Shown in pieces: positions 42,843 through 51,748 of a DNA stretch of 64,000 bases. The DNA is taken from NCBI RefSeq assembly GCF_003173575.1, contig NZ_QGNY01000005.1:372001-436000 (forward strand), read 5' to 3'. The notes beneath the pieces are model-generated. The model worked only from the letters and a program-made list of their open reading frames with translations, was not told where the DNA came from and made no database searches. The stretch's first letter is position 1; the number at the start of each line of letters is the position of its first letter. The translations under genes were made by a program, and so were the position numbers. This stretch comes from Pedobacter paludis. Lineage in GTDB: Bacteria; Bacteroidota; Bacteroidia; Sphingobacteriales; Sphingobacteriaceae.

Positions 42843-44129
42843 TTAAGCTACTTTTGTTGTCTGCTCATTAATGTCTTGCAAACTCAATTTAGTAAGCGAT
42901 TTCGTTTTAAACCAGGTTAACCCGGCAATAGCAATCGTCATACTTCCACCAAAAACAACAGCCGGAACAAGCCTCATATATTTTGCCGTTAAACCAGATT
43001 CAAACTCCCCTATTTCGTTTGATGAACCAATAAACATACTGTTAACTGCCGAAACCCGTCCACGCATTTCATCTGGTGTTAATAACTGCATAATGGTTTG
43101 GCGGATAATTACGCTTACACTGTCGAAAGATCCTTCCAAGAATAAAAAGAATAGTGTTAAATAGAAATTTCTCGATAAGCCATAGCAAATGATGCTCAAA
43201 CCAAAACCCGTTACTGCAATTAACAGATTTCGCCAAGGTTTGCCCATGGGAGAAAAACGAGTCATTGCCAACATGGTAATGACGGCACCAGCTGATGCTG
43301 CGCCACGCATCATACCTAAACCAAATGAGCCTAAGTGAAAAACATCTTTTGCAAAAATTGGCAATAGCGCTACTGCTCCACCAAAAAATACTGAGAATAA
43401 ATCCAAGCTCATGGCCCAAACCATCATTTTTGTTTTAAACACAAAATTGATTCCCTCTTTTAAGCTATCAAAAATGTTTTCTTTAGGAATGTAGGTTGAA
43501 GGATGCTTTTTAAGCGTAAATATGCAGATCAACGAGATGGAAACCAAAGCTACAATAACGCTGTAAGCTGCAGTAATTCCCCAAAGCCAATTAATTAAAC
43601 CACCCAACAATGGGCCAATAATTGTTGCCAATTGCCAGGCACTGCTGCTCCAGGTACTAGAATTTGGATATAATTCTTTAGGAATAATTTTGGCCATTAG
43701 TGAAAATGTAGCCGGCCCGAAAAAACCTCTTGCTAAACCAATACAGAAAACCAAACCATACATAATGAGTACGATGAAATCTTCTTTTAGATGTAAGAAC
43801 TTACTCGTAATAACGAGCATAAGCACCGACGCTAACCACACTCCAGAAAAAATTTTAATCAGCAAGCCGCGTTTTTCACTTTTATCGGCAATGTAACCGC
43901 CATAAAGCGCAATACCTATCGCAGGGATGGCTTCGCACAAACCTACTAAGCCTAGTTTTAAGGCATCGTGGGTTAAATCGTAAATGTGATAGCCTATAAC
44001 TACGGCCTGCATTTGATAAGCAAGCGTAAAAAAGAAACGCATGCCTAAAAACGATCTAAATTCTTTAAACCTTAAGGCGGCGAATGGATCTGGTTTTTCT
44101 AATATCGGGTTGGGGTCGGAATCTGCCAC
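42843..44129 (-). CDS. MFS transporter (MFS_3/enterobactin-exporter type)
   Basis: The protein has 428 residues with about 12 membrane helices. The loop after helix 2 reads GGYIADKSEKRG, the family's conserved Asp-Arg-like loop, and the layout fits the EntS-like MFS_3 group. The open frame extends to an ATG at 44192, but a TAGTTTTG promoter element at 44150-44157 lies within that part. A GTG at 44129 (VADSDPNP) is therefore the likelier start. Substrate unknown. Confidence 0.82.
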   Translation of the reverse strand: MADSDPNPILEKPDPFAALRFKEFRSFLGMRFFFTLAYQMQAVVIGYHIYDLTHDALKLGLVGLCEAIPAIGIALYGGYIADKSEKRGLLIKIFSGVWLASVLMLVITSKFLHLKEDFIVLIMYGLVFCIGLARGFFGPATFSLMAKIIPKELYPNSSTWSSSAWQLATIIGPLLGGLINWLWGITAAYSVIVALVSISLICIFTLKKHPSTYIPKENIFDSLKEGINFVFKTKMMVWAMSLDLFSVFFGGAVALLPIFAKDVFHLGSFGLGMMRGAASAGAVITMLAMTRFSPMGKPWRNLLIAVTGFGLSIICYGLSRNFYLTLFFLFLEGSFDSVSVIIRQTIMQLLTPDEMRGRVSAVNSMFIGSSNEIGEFESGLTAKYMRLVPAVVFGGSMTIAIAGLTWFKTKSLTKLSLQDINEQTTKVA

Positions 44130-44149
44130 AGATGTATTTTTTATACTTG

Positions 44150-44157
44150 CAAAACTA
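44150..44157 (-). promoter_or_regulatory. -7 promoter element for the MFS gene
   Basis: TAGTTTTG on the minus strand, 20 bases before a GTG codon; decides the start choice for the MFS gene. Confidence 0.45.
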
Positions 44158-44224
44158 CAATTTGAGAAACAAAAACGATCAACACGAAACAATTAACTAT
44201 ACAATCGTTACTTCAAAATGATAT

Positions 44225-46330
44225 TTAAGAGATCTTATCAAAAGAGATTCCCCGCTCTAGTTTTTTAAGGTAGGCTTTCAATAAGGTATTTGCGGGTTTC
44301 TCCAAATGCACATCTTCTTCCAAGAGTTTAATTACCGTATTCCTAGCTTCCTGTAAAATGACCTGGTCGGTTGCCAAATCTGCCAGTTTTAAATCCAAAA
44401 CACCGCTCTGTTGTGTTCCGGTAATGTCTCCAGGGCCACGAAGCTGTAAATCAATTTCCGAAATCTCAAATCCATTATTGGTTCTCACCATGGTTTCCAA
44501 TCTTACTTTACCTTCTTTACTGAGTTTATTCCCACTCATTAAAATACAAAAAGACTGCTCTGCGCCACGACCAACTCTGCCACGCAATTGATGAAGTTGT
44601 GAGAGACCAAATCTTTCCGCATTCTCAATAACCATCACTGAGGCATTAGGTACGTTTACCCCAACTTCTATTACTGTAGTTGCAACCATAATCTGGCTTT
44701 TTCCATCAATAAACTGTTGCATCTCAAACTGCTTATCAGCATTTGGCATTTGGCCATGCACAATACTCATTTGATAATCTGGCCGGGGAAACTGATAGCT
44801 CATTTGTTCTATTCCGGCTTCGAGATGTAAAAGATCTAATTTTTCACTTTCTTTTATCAAAGGATAAACAACATAAACCTGCCTGCCCTTTGCTATTTCC
44901 TGCTTCATAAAACCAAACATTCGCATCCGTTGGCCTTCGAAAAGATGTCTGGTTTCGATAGGCTTTCTTCCAGCCGGCAATTCGTCAATTACAGAAACAT
45001 CTAAATCACCATATAAAGTCATGGCCAAAGTTCTTGGAATCGGTGTTGCAGTCATTACCAAAATATGTGGCGGTACTAAGCTCTTCCGCCAAAGTTTTGC
45101 CCGTTGCTCAACCCCAAAACGGTGTTGCTCATCTATAACAACTAAACCTAGATTTTTAAATTGAACTTTATCTTCTATTAAAGCATGGGTGCCAATTAGA
45201 ATATCTATTTCGCCACTTTCCAACTGCTGATGGAGGATGGTTCTTTCTTTTTTCTTACTATTTCCGGTAAGAATGGCAACTTTAACCAAGTCATCGGTAA
45301 CCAATTCGGAAATGGAAGCATAATGCTGACGAGCCAAAATTTCGGTTGGCGCCATCATACAAGCCTGATAACCGTTGTCATTTGCCAAAAGCATACTCAT
45401 TAATGCAACCGCAGTTTTACCGCTCCCTACATCGCCCTGAACAAGCCGATTCATTTGAACTCCTCGCTGTGTATCTATCCGAATTTCCTTAACAACTCTT
45501 TTTTGAGCATTGGTAAGTTCGAACGGTAAAAATTCTTTGTAAAACCGATTAACCTTCTCACCTACCTTTTCGAAAGTAACGCCTTTAAATTTCAGTGCCC
45601 GAAGGTGTTTATTATTTAATAGCTGAAGCTGAATAAAAAACAATTCTTCGAATTTTAATCTCCGTTCTGCATCATTTAAATCTTGTTGATTTTTGGGGAA
45701 ATGAATATTCAGCAAAGCCATTTTTTTACTCGGCAACTGATATTTATCTAAAACATATTGGGGCAAGGTTTCCGCAACCTGAGGTATTACCTGATCCAGT
45801 AAACCTGCAATTAATCTTTGTAACCCCTTCGAATCGAGGTTAAATTTTTTGAGTTTTTCTGTAGAATTATAAACGGGCTGTAAAGTTAAGTTTCCTCTTC
45901 CAGTAGGCCTGTTTTGATACAATTCCATCTCCGGGTGAGAAATACTAAATGTTCCGTTAAAAAGATTTGGTTTCCCAAAAGCAACATAGGCTACTCCAAC
46001 GCTAATGTTATCCTCAACCCACTTTAAGCTTTGAAACCAAACCAATTCCATTAAGCCTGTTTCATCCTTAAAAACAGCAACAATTCTTTTGGTTCGTTTT
46101 TCGCCAATTACCTTTTTGCTAATTACGCGACCAATAATCTGAATGTATTGAGAATCCGGATTGATTTGATTGATTTTAAAATATTTGGTTCTATCAATAT
46201 ATCGAAATGGGTAGTGAGATAGCAGATCCTGATAAGTAAATAGGCCAAGGTCTTTTTTTAAAACATCAGCACGAGTTGGGCCAACGCCCTTTATAAACTC
46301 AACAGGTGTATCTAAAATCGAACTAAGCAA
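44225..46330 (-). CDS. recG: ATP-dependent DNA helicase RecG
   Basis: The protein has 701 residues, full length. An N-terminal wedge/OB domain (IQIIGRVISKKVIGEKR) is followed by two helicase lobes: GDVGSGKT (299-306), DEQHRFGV, TATPIPRTLAMTLYGD, IEVGVNVPNASVMVIENAER split over two motifs, and QLRGRVGRG. RecG remodels stalled replication forks and Holliday junctions. It is the last gene of a leftward unit, 5 bp after the EamA gene. Confidence 0.97.
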   Translation of the reverse strand: MLSSILDTPVEFIKGVGPTRADVLKKDLGLFTYQDLLSHYPFRYIDRTKYFKINQINPDSQYIQIIGRVISKKVIGEKRTKRIVAVFKDETGLMELVWFQSLKWVEDNISVGVAYVAFGKPNLFNGTFSISHPEMELYQNRPTGRGNLTLQPVYNSTEKLKKFNLDSKGLQRLIAGLLDQVIPQVAETLPQYVLDKYQLPSKKMALLNIHFPKNQQDLNDAERRLKFEELFFIQLQLLNNKHLRALKFKGVTFEKVGEKVNRFYKEFLPFELTNAQKRVVKEIRIDTQRGVQMNRLVQGDVGSGKTAVALMSMLLANDNGYQACMMAPTEILARQHYASISELVTDDLVKVAILTGNSKKKERTILHQQLESGEIDILIGTHALIEDKVQFKNLGLVVIDEQHRFGVEQRAKLWRKSLVPPHILVMTATPIPRTLAMTLYGDLDVSVIDELPAGRKPIETRHLFEGQRMRMFGFMKQEIAKGRQVYVVYPLIKESEKLDLLHLEAGIEQMSYQFPRPDYQMSIVHGQMPNADKQFEMQQFIDGKSQIMVATTVIEVGVNVPNASVMVIENAERFGLSQLHQLRGRVGRGAEQSFCILMSGNKLSKEGKVRLETMVRTNNGFEISEIDLQLRGPGDITGTQQSGVLDLKLADLATDQVILQEARNTVIKLLEEDVHLEKPANTLLKAYLKKLERGISFDKIS

Positions 46331-46335
46331 TGTCC

Positions 46336-47238
46336 CTATCGTTTTTTGTAAATAACACTTTTAATCAATTGTGCATTAAAAATAAGTATCGACAGCAACA
46401 AAAGTAAATAGGCAAAGATTTGATGCACATCGATTTTCTCTTTAAAGTATAAAAACGCGACCGCAAATGCAACTATTGGATTTAAATAAATTAAAATTCC
46501 CAAGGCAGATGAAGGCATCCCTAACAGTGCGTAAGAATTTAGGAATAAAGGAATTATGGTAAAAACAATGGCAATTAAAAAGATGTGTGACCAGAAAAAG
46601 CCATCAACAGGGAAAGAATTTGAATTGAAGAGATACATGGGTAACATCATCAAACCCGATAAAATTAGCTGTAACCCGAGGAAGTTAAACTTATCTACAT
46701 CTTTAATTACCTTTAGCACAATAACGTATAAAGCATAAAATGATGCAATTATAATTGCCCACAGCACTTCTCTCATTGATCCTGTAGCCAATAAAACGAT
46801 GCTAATAAGCGCTACCACCATTGCGATAACTTTCGCATTGGTAAGCTTTTCTTTCAAAATAAGGAAACCGCATAATGCCGTAAGCAACGGACAAACCATG
46901 TAAGCAAAAGCTGCAGATTTTAGGCTGATGCTATTAACCGCATAAATATAGGTAAACCAGTTACCCGTAATTAAAAATGCCGAAATAACGGTTAATATTA
47001 AAATTCTATTCTTTTTAGCTAAGCTTAAAGATTTTATAAAGGCAATATCTTTTTTAAGGGCTTCTCTTCTAAACAATAAAATTGTAGCCCAAACCATAAC
47101 AATGGAAACAAATATTCTATAATATAAAATTTCCTGTGGAGGAAAGCCTTTTATATTTCGCAGAGGGATAGACATCGTTCCCCAAATGATATAGGGAATG
47201 ATGCCCGCTAAAAAATATTTGCTTTTACTTGTCGCCAA
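46336..47238 (-). CDS. EamA-family transporter (RarD-like)
   Basis: The protein has 300 residues with about ten membrane helices, in the two-repeat EamA arrangement of drug/metabolite transporters. It begins FLAGIIPYIIWGTMSIPLRN and resembles RarD-type proteins. Substrate unknown. It lies 2 bp after ridA and 5 bp before recG. Confidence 0.88.
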   Translation of the reverse strand: MATSKSKYFLAGIIPYIIWGTMSIPLRNIKGFPPQEILYYRIFVSIVMVWATILLFRREALKKDIAFIKSLSLAKKNRILILTVISAFLITGNWFTYIYAVNSISLKSAAFAYMVCPLLTALCGFLILKEKLTNAKVIAMVVALISIVLLATGSMREVLWAIIIASFYALYVIVLKVIKDVDKFNFLGLQLILSGLMMLPMYLFNSNSFPVDGFFWSHIFLIAIVFTIIPLFLNSYALLGMPSSALGILIYLNPIVAFAVAFLYFKEKIDVHQIFAYLLLLLSILIFNAQLIKSVIYKKR

Positions 47239-47240
47239 AA

Positions 47241-47621
47241 TTATCCAATAACAGCGATTACAGAAATTTCTACATTAACGTTTTTTGGTAATACTGATAC
47301 TTGAACGGTTTCGCGAGCAGGAAAATCTGCTGTAAAGTATTGTCCGTAAACTTCGTTTACTTGAGCAAAAGTTCCCATATCACTTAAAAAGATTGTAGAT
47401 TTTACAACATGATCAAAAGTTAATCCTGCCTCAAGTAAAACGGCTTTTAAGTTGCGCATTACCTGGTGAGTTTCTTCCTCAATATTGCCGATATTTAATT
47501 CCCCACTTTCTGGATTAATTGCGACCTGGCCAGATACAAATAAAAAATTGCCCGCTTTTACTGCCTGACTATATGGACCAATAGGCGCAGGCGCACTAGT
47601 TGTTTTTATAATTTCTTTCAT
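47241..47621 (-). CDS. ridA: RidA family enamine/imine deaminase
   Basis: The protein has 126 residues. RidA hydrolyses reactive 2-aminoacrylate and related imines formed by PLP enzymes. The key residues Arg103 (FPARETVQVSVLP) and Glu118 (VNVEISVIAV) are conserved, and GPYSQAVKAGNFLFVSGQ is the N-terminal signature. It is in a compact unit with a 45-residue membrane protein upstream and the EamA gene downstream. Confidence 0.95.
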   Translation of the reverse strand: MKEIIKTTSAPAPIGPYSQAVKAGNFLFVSGQVAINPESGELNIGNIEEETHQVMRNLKAVLLEAGLTFDHVVKSTIFLSDMGTFAQVNEVYGQYFTADFPARETVQVSVLPKNVNVEISVIAVIG

Positions 47622-47645
47622 AATAAAAATTGGATTTGTTTTATA

Positions 47646-47783
47646 TTATTTAACAAGCCATTGAATAAGCTTGTAAATGATGCCCGCCAGAAAAACACAA
47701 ATGGCCAATGCATTAATGATATGCATTATTTTGATATTGATATTATTTGGCCGATTTGGATCCTTTTTCCTAAAGAAGTACAT
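47646..47783 (-). CDS. 45-residue single-helix membrane protein (DUF6728-like)
   Basis: The ORF starts MYFFRKKDPNRPNN, continues INIKIMHIINALA, has one hydrophobic helix (ICVFLAGIIYKLI) and ends QWLVK. A perfect TAAGTTTG promoter element lies four bases before the ATG, and the ridA start lies 24 bp after its stop. The FRKKDPNxPxN and MHxIN segments recall the small Bacteroidota family DUF6728, from memory. It is the likely first gene of the ridA-recG unit. Function unknown. Confidence 0.72.
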   Translation of the reverse strand: MYFFRKKDPNRPNNINIKIMHIINALAICVFLAGIIYKLIQWLVK

Positions 47784-47787
47784 GTAG

Positions 47788-47795
47788 CAAACTTA
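47788..47795 (-). promoter_or_regulatory. -7 promoter element of the ridA-recG unit
   Basis: TAAGTTTG on the minus strand matches TAnnTTTG, four bases before the 45-codon gene; the transcript would be nearly leaderless. Confidence 0.55.
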
Positions 47796-47829
47796 CCGAA
47801 AAAGCTTAATACAGAAAATTAAAAGGCAT

Positions 47830-47862
47830 AAAAAAAGTCCCGATTTGCATCGGGACTTTCTT
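47830..47862 (-). terminator. Terminator after the OmpA-family gene
   Basis: On the minus strand AGTCCCGAT pairs with ATCGGGACT across four bases, followed by seven T. It lies about 25 bases past the stop codon. Confidence 0.92.
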
Positions 47863-47882
47863 TTAAACTTTATATTGAAATA

Positions 47883-49238
47883 CTAGTTTCTAGCAGTTTC
47901 AACACGACGGTTTTGGATACGACCTTCTTCAGTATCGTTAGAAGCAATTGGATTAGCTTCACCATTACCTTTAGTAGCAACTTGACTAGCGTTAACACCA
48001 GAGTTTACTAAGTAAGTTTTAACAGAGTTTGCTCTGTCTTTAGATAATTTCAAGTTATATGCAGCAGTACCTTCGCTTGAAGCATAACCGTTTACAGTTA
48101 CTTTACCACCGTTTTCACGTAACACTGAAGATAATTTATCTAAAGTTGGATAAGACTCAGTTTTTAAAACTGAAGAGTTGAAATCGAAACCGATTTTTTC
48201 GAAACCTGTTACACCAGTAGTTGGAGCTGTAACAGCAGCTGGAACTGGTAGAGGACAACCTGAACCATCAACAGCAGTACCAGCAGGAGTACCTGGGCAT
48301 TTATCGAATTGATCAGCAACACCGTCACCATCAGTATCTTTTTTCAAATCTTCAACAGATTTTTCAACAGCAGAAACACGAGTTTTTAAAGCTTCAACTT
48401 CTTGACGTAAAGTTGGATCTTTTAATTCGTCATACATTGTAGCTAATGGGTTAGTCCATTCTAAGCTAGGTTTAGCAGAAGAACCTAAAGAGAACTCTAA
48501 ACCAGCATAACCGTAAGAGAAGTGATCTTTAGTAGTACCTTTTGCGTAAACTCCATCAAAGTTATCAGCGTCAACAAAGTTCATAGTGTAACCTAAGTTA
48601 AAGTTAACACGCTCAGAAACTTTGAATTTAACACCAGCACCAACTGGAATATAGAAACCTTTTACGTAATCTTTTGCTTCGTGTTTATCACCAGCAGGAC
48701 CAGTAGCATTACCTTTCCAATCAGTTACTGTACCATTTGAAGCTGTTACTTTTGGAGCGTAAGCTAAGTAACCACCACCTGCAGTTAAGAAGAAACCTAC
48801 AGAATTCTCACGACGTAAGAAATCGATAGAACCAACATTAACAACACCACGTAAATCTACAGCGTATTGTAATTCAGTTTCAAATTCTCTGTTTGTAGAA
48901 CCTGCACCAGATAAAGTAGCATCGTTAGATCCTGAAACTTTACCACGTAATCCGTTTAATTCTAAAGCGAATGAGTGTCCTAATTGTTTACGGATATTTA
49001 AACCGTAACCTAAGTTAACATCCCATTTGTTGAAGTCATTTGAACCGCCGATAGCGATAACTGGAGCTAAAACACCTCCGTTAACACCGATTGACCAAGT
49101 TCTGTACTGTCCTCTTCCACCAAATACCTTGGTAGAAGAAGTTGTTGCAGGCGCATCTTGAGCGACAGCAAGAGTCGCAACTCCTGTTAATGCCACTAAA
49201 GAAAGTGCAACACTTTTCTTTAAAGTAGAATAATTCAT
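47883..49238 (-). CDS. OmpA-family outer membrane protein with TSP3 repeat
   Basis: The protein has 451 residues. A signal peptide (cleavage after LAVAQ) is followed by a beta-barrel (residues ~45-260), a coiled segment (LRQEVEALKTRVSAVEKSV), an acidic calcium-type repeat (DTDGDGVADQFDKCPGTPAG) and a C-terminal OmpA peptidoglycan-binding domain (GFEKIGFDFNSSVLKTES, NGYASSEGTAAYNLKLSKDR). The codons and promoter suggest high expression. It ties the outer membrane to the cell wall. Confidence 0.95.
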   Translation of the reverse strand: MNYSTLKKSVALSLVALTGVATLAVAQDAPATTSSTKVFGGRGQYRTWSIGVNGGVLAPVIAIGGSNDFNKWDVNLGYGLNIRKQLGHSFALELNGLRGKVSGSNDATLSGAGSTNREFETELQYAVDLRGVVNVGSIDFLRRENSVGFFLTAGGGYLAYAPKVTASNGTVTDWKGNATGPAGDKHEAKDYVKGFYIPVGAGVKFKVSERVNFNLGYTMNFVDADNFDGVYAKGTTKDHFSYGYAGLEFSLGSSAKPSLEWTNPLATMYDELKDPTLRQEVEALKTRVSAVEKSVEDLKKDTDGDGVADQFDKCPGTPAGTAVDGSGCPLPVPAAVTAPTTGVTGFEKIGFDFNSSVLKTESYPTLDKLSSVLRENGGKVTVNGYASSEGTAAYNLKLSKDRANSVKTYLVNSGVNASQVATKGNGEANPIASNDTEEGRIQNRRVETARN

Positions 49239-49296
49239 AATCTTTTTCTTTTTTTAAGGGTTAAACAATTTAATTGATTAATTTTTTAAGTAATCG

Positions 49297-49326
49297 CAAA
49301 ATTAAACAAAATTTTAAATTTTCAAA
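49297..49326 (-). promoter_or_regulatory. Promoter of the OmpA-family gene (-33 and -7)
   Basis: On the minus strand TTTG (49323-49326) and TAATTTTG (49297-49304) are 18 bases apart, close to the Bacteroidota -33/-7 arrangement. The leader is about 55 bases. This is the best two-part promoter in the window. Confidence 0.7.
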
Positions 49327-49374
49327 CTTTTATACAAACTCCGTTCCAAACTTCACCATAATTAATGATTTTCT

Positions 49375-49382
49375 TACATTTG
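49375..49382 (+). promoter_or_regulatory. -7 promoter element for the Xaa-Pro aminopeptidase
   Basis: TACATTTG matches TAnnTTTG and lies 29 bases before the ATG at 49412, inside an upstream extension of the reading frame, so it fixes the start. Confidence 0.5.
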
Positions 49383-49411
49383 ACCATTATCTACTTAAAA
49401 GTATAATAATT

Positions 49412-50698
49412 ATGAAATATCCTACCATTGATCAGTACCTATTCATTTTAAATAGAAATAATTTTACTAAAGAACTAAAAAACAACTCTTTAGCTATATT
49501 TCAGGCTAGTGATGAGTTCCCTAGAAGCGGGGATCAAAACTTCATTTTTAAACAAAATCCAGATTTATTTTATTTATCGGGAATTGATCAGGAACAGACC
49601 ATATTACTACTATATCCTGATTGTCCTAATCCTTTGTACAGACAAGTCCTGTTTTTAAGACAGACAAATGATTACATAAAAGTTTGGGAGGGATATAAGT
49701 ATACAAAAGAGCAGGCAAAGGAAACATCGGGTATAGAAAGCATTTATTGGCTTGAAGATTTTGATAACATTTTGCACAGCATTGTTCATTATGCAGATAA
49801 CATTTATCTAAATACAAATGAAAATGATCGCTATGCACACACTGTTCCTTATCGCGATATCCGCTTTATAGAACAAATGCGATCAAAATATCCTTTACAT
49901 CATTATGAACGCTCTGCTCCAATAATGCGTAGCTTAAGAGCAATCAAATCGGATATTGAAATAGGGTTAACTAAAAAAGCCTGTGCAATTACCAGAGATG
50001 CATTTGTTCGTGTTTTAAAATTTACCAAACCAGGCGTTAAAGAATACGAAATTGAAGCAGAAATTATTCACGAGTTTATTCGCCAAGGCGGAACAGGCCA
50101 TGCATATACACCGATAATCGCATCAGGCCATAACGCAAATATCCTCCATTACAACGATAACAACCAAGTATGTAAAGATGGCGACGTAATCTTATTTGAT
50201 TTTGGCGCCGAGTATGCCAATTATAATGCAGACATGAGCCGTTCAATCCCTGTAAACGGTCGTTTTACCAAAAGACAAAAAGATGTTTATAATGCAGTTC
50301 TTCATGTAATGAAAGAAGCGACTAAATTAATCGTTGCCGATACCGTATGGAACACTTACCATGAACAAGTAGGCGAGATTATGACCGAGCAATTGGTTAA
50401 TTTGGGATTAATTTCAATTGCTGATGTTAAAAATCAAAGCACAACCATGCCGGCCTATAAAAAATATTTTATGCATGGCACTTCTCATCATTTAGGAATT
50501 GATGTACATGATTTCGCTGGGCGATACACGCCTTTTGCAGCTGGGAATATTTTAACTGTAGAACCTGGTATTTATATCCCCGAAGAAGGGCTAGGAATTC
50601 GTTTAGAAAACAACATCTTAATTACCAATTTTGGAAATTTAGATTTAATGGCAGATATTCCTTTAGAAGCTGAAGAAATTGAAGACCTAATGAATTAG
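49412..50698 (+). CDS. pepP: Xaa-Pro aminopeptidase (M24B)
   Basis: The protein has 428 residues from MKYPTIDQYL. It removes N-terminal residues preceding Pro. Dinuclear metal ligands are seen: Asp263 and Asp274 (FDFGAEYANYNADMSRS), His359 (HGTSHHLGIDVHD), Glu384 (VEPGIYIP) and Glu399 (GIRLENN). An N-terminal AMP_N domain precedes the pita-bread domain. The frame is open 46 codons further upstream, but that part contains the promoter element. Confidence 0.93.
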   Translation: MKYPTIDQYLFILNRNNFTKELKNNSLAIFQASDEFPRSGDQNFIFKQNPDLFYLSGIDQEQTILLLYPDCPNPLYRQVLFLRQTNDYIKVWEGYKYTKEQAKETSGIESIYWLEDFDNILHSIVHYADNIYLNTNENDRYAHTVPYRDIRFIEQMRSKYPLHHYERSAPIMRSLRAIKSDIEIGLTKKACAITRDAFVRVLKFTKPGVKEYEIEAEIIHEFIRQGGTGHAYTPIIASGHNANILHYNDNNQVCKDGDVILFDFGAEYANYNADMSRSIPVNGRFTKRQKDVYNAVLHVMKEATKLIVADTVWNTYHEQVGEIMTEQLVNLGLISIADVKNQSTTMPAYKKYFMHGTSHHLGIDVHDFAGRYTPFAAGNILTVEPGIYIPEEGLGIRLENNILITNFGNLDLMADIPLEAEEIEDLMN

Positions 50699-50742
50699 AA
50701 GCAATTCCAATTAACCAATTTGTACAGTTAAACAATTAAGCT

Positions 50743-51633
50743 TTATAAAAATTCATCCGCAAAGCGATAAACATTAAAATCACTTTTTTTCAAGGCTTCG
50801 TGAATAGCATCGCGAAGCCTTTTTTTATCTACACTTTGCATCTTTTGGTGCTGAATAATCTTCCAAGCTTTTTCTGAAAATAGAAATTCCTTTCTATCAT
50901 TAATAAATTCCTGAGGTTGAACAATCCAATTGCAAAGCTCCTCAATACCAATATTTTTATCTGCAACGGTTTTTAAAACCGGAATGGACTTAATGCCTTG
51001 ATGAACCATTTTTTTTAAATTATTTGCAAATATATCTGCTCCTTCACGATCTGCCTTATTGATTACAAAACAATCGGAAATTTCCATGATACCAGATTTT
51101 ATGTGTTGAACTTCATCACCAGATTCAGGCACCAAAACAACTATAGTCTTATCTGCCAAACCAGCAATCTCGATTTCTGATTGCCCAACGCCAACCGTTT
51201 CAACCAAAATTAAATCGAAGTTCGATGCTTTTAAAACATCAACCATTTCAATGGTTTTTGCCGAAATCCCACCTAAAGCGCCACGGGTTGCCAAAGAACG
51301 GATAAAAACATTTGGTTTATTAAATTGGCCAGCCATTCTAATTCGATCGCCAAGCAAAGAACCGAAGTTAAAGGGAGAAGTTGGATCGATCGCTAAAATC
51401 GCCACGCGTTTGTTTAAAGCTGTAAAACGATTTGTAATTGCATTTACTAGAGTACTTTTACCAGCCCCCGGAGGACCTGTTATTCCAACTACTGGAATCG
51501 TAACGTTACTATCCAAATTCCTCAAAAGCAAATCTGATGGGGCAAGATCATTCTCTACAAGGGTTAATGCCCTTGCCAAAATCTTATAATTACCTTGCTT
51601 TACTTCGTTTAAAATGGATAGATGTGTATTCAT
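50743..51633 (-). CDS. meaB: Methylmalonyl-CoA mutase-associated GTPase MeaB
   Basis: The protein has 296 residues from the ATG at 51633 (MNTHLSILNE). P-loop GPPGAGKST, then AIDPTSPFNFGSLLGDRIRM split in the family manner, RSLATRGALGG, VETVGVGQSE and NKADREGAD are the MeaB/ArgK signature. It protects and reloads the B12-dependent methylmalonyl-CoA mutase. The mutase genes are not in this window. Confidence 0.95.
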   Translation of the reverse strand: MNTHLSILNEVKQGNYKILARALTLVENDLAPSDLLLRNLDSNVTIPVVGITGPPGAGKSTLVNAITNRFTALNKRVAILAIDPTSPFNFGSLLGDRIRMAGQFNKPNVFIRSLATRGALGGISAKTIEMVDVLKASNFDLILVETVGVGQSEIEIAGLADKTIVVLVPESGDEVQHIKSGIMEISDCFVINKADREGADIFANNLKKMVHQGIKSIPVLKTVADKNIGIEELCNWIVQPQEFINDRKEFLFSEKAWKIIQHQKMQSVDKKRLRDAIHEALKKSDFNVYRFADEFL

Positions 51634-51748
51634 CAATAAAACTATCTTTGTACAAATAAACAGATTTATTTTTAATCGCTATTGTCCCGAAGGGACTACT
51701 TTGTAGTGAGGCAGGGATTGATTGAGCCCGAAACAATCTATTTTATCT

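Noticed and set aside
49274..49411. An upstream extension of the Xaa-Pro aminopeptidase by 46 codons.
   Set aside because: It contains the TACATTTG promoter element and does not resemble the family's N-terminus.
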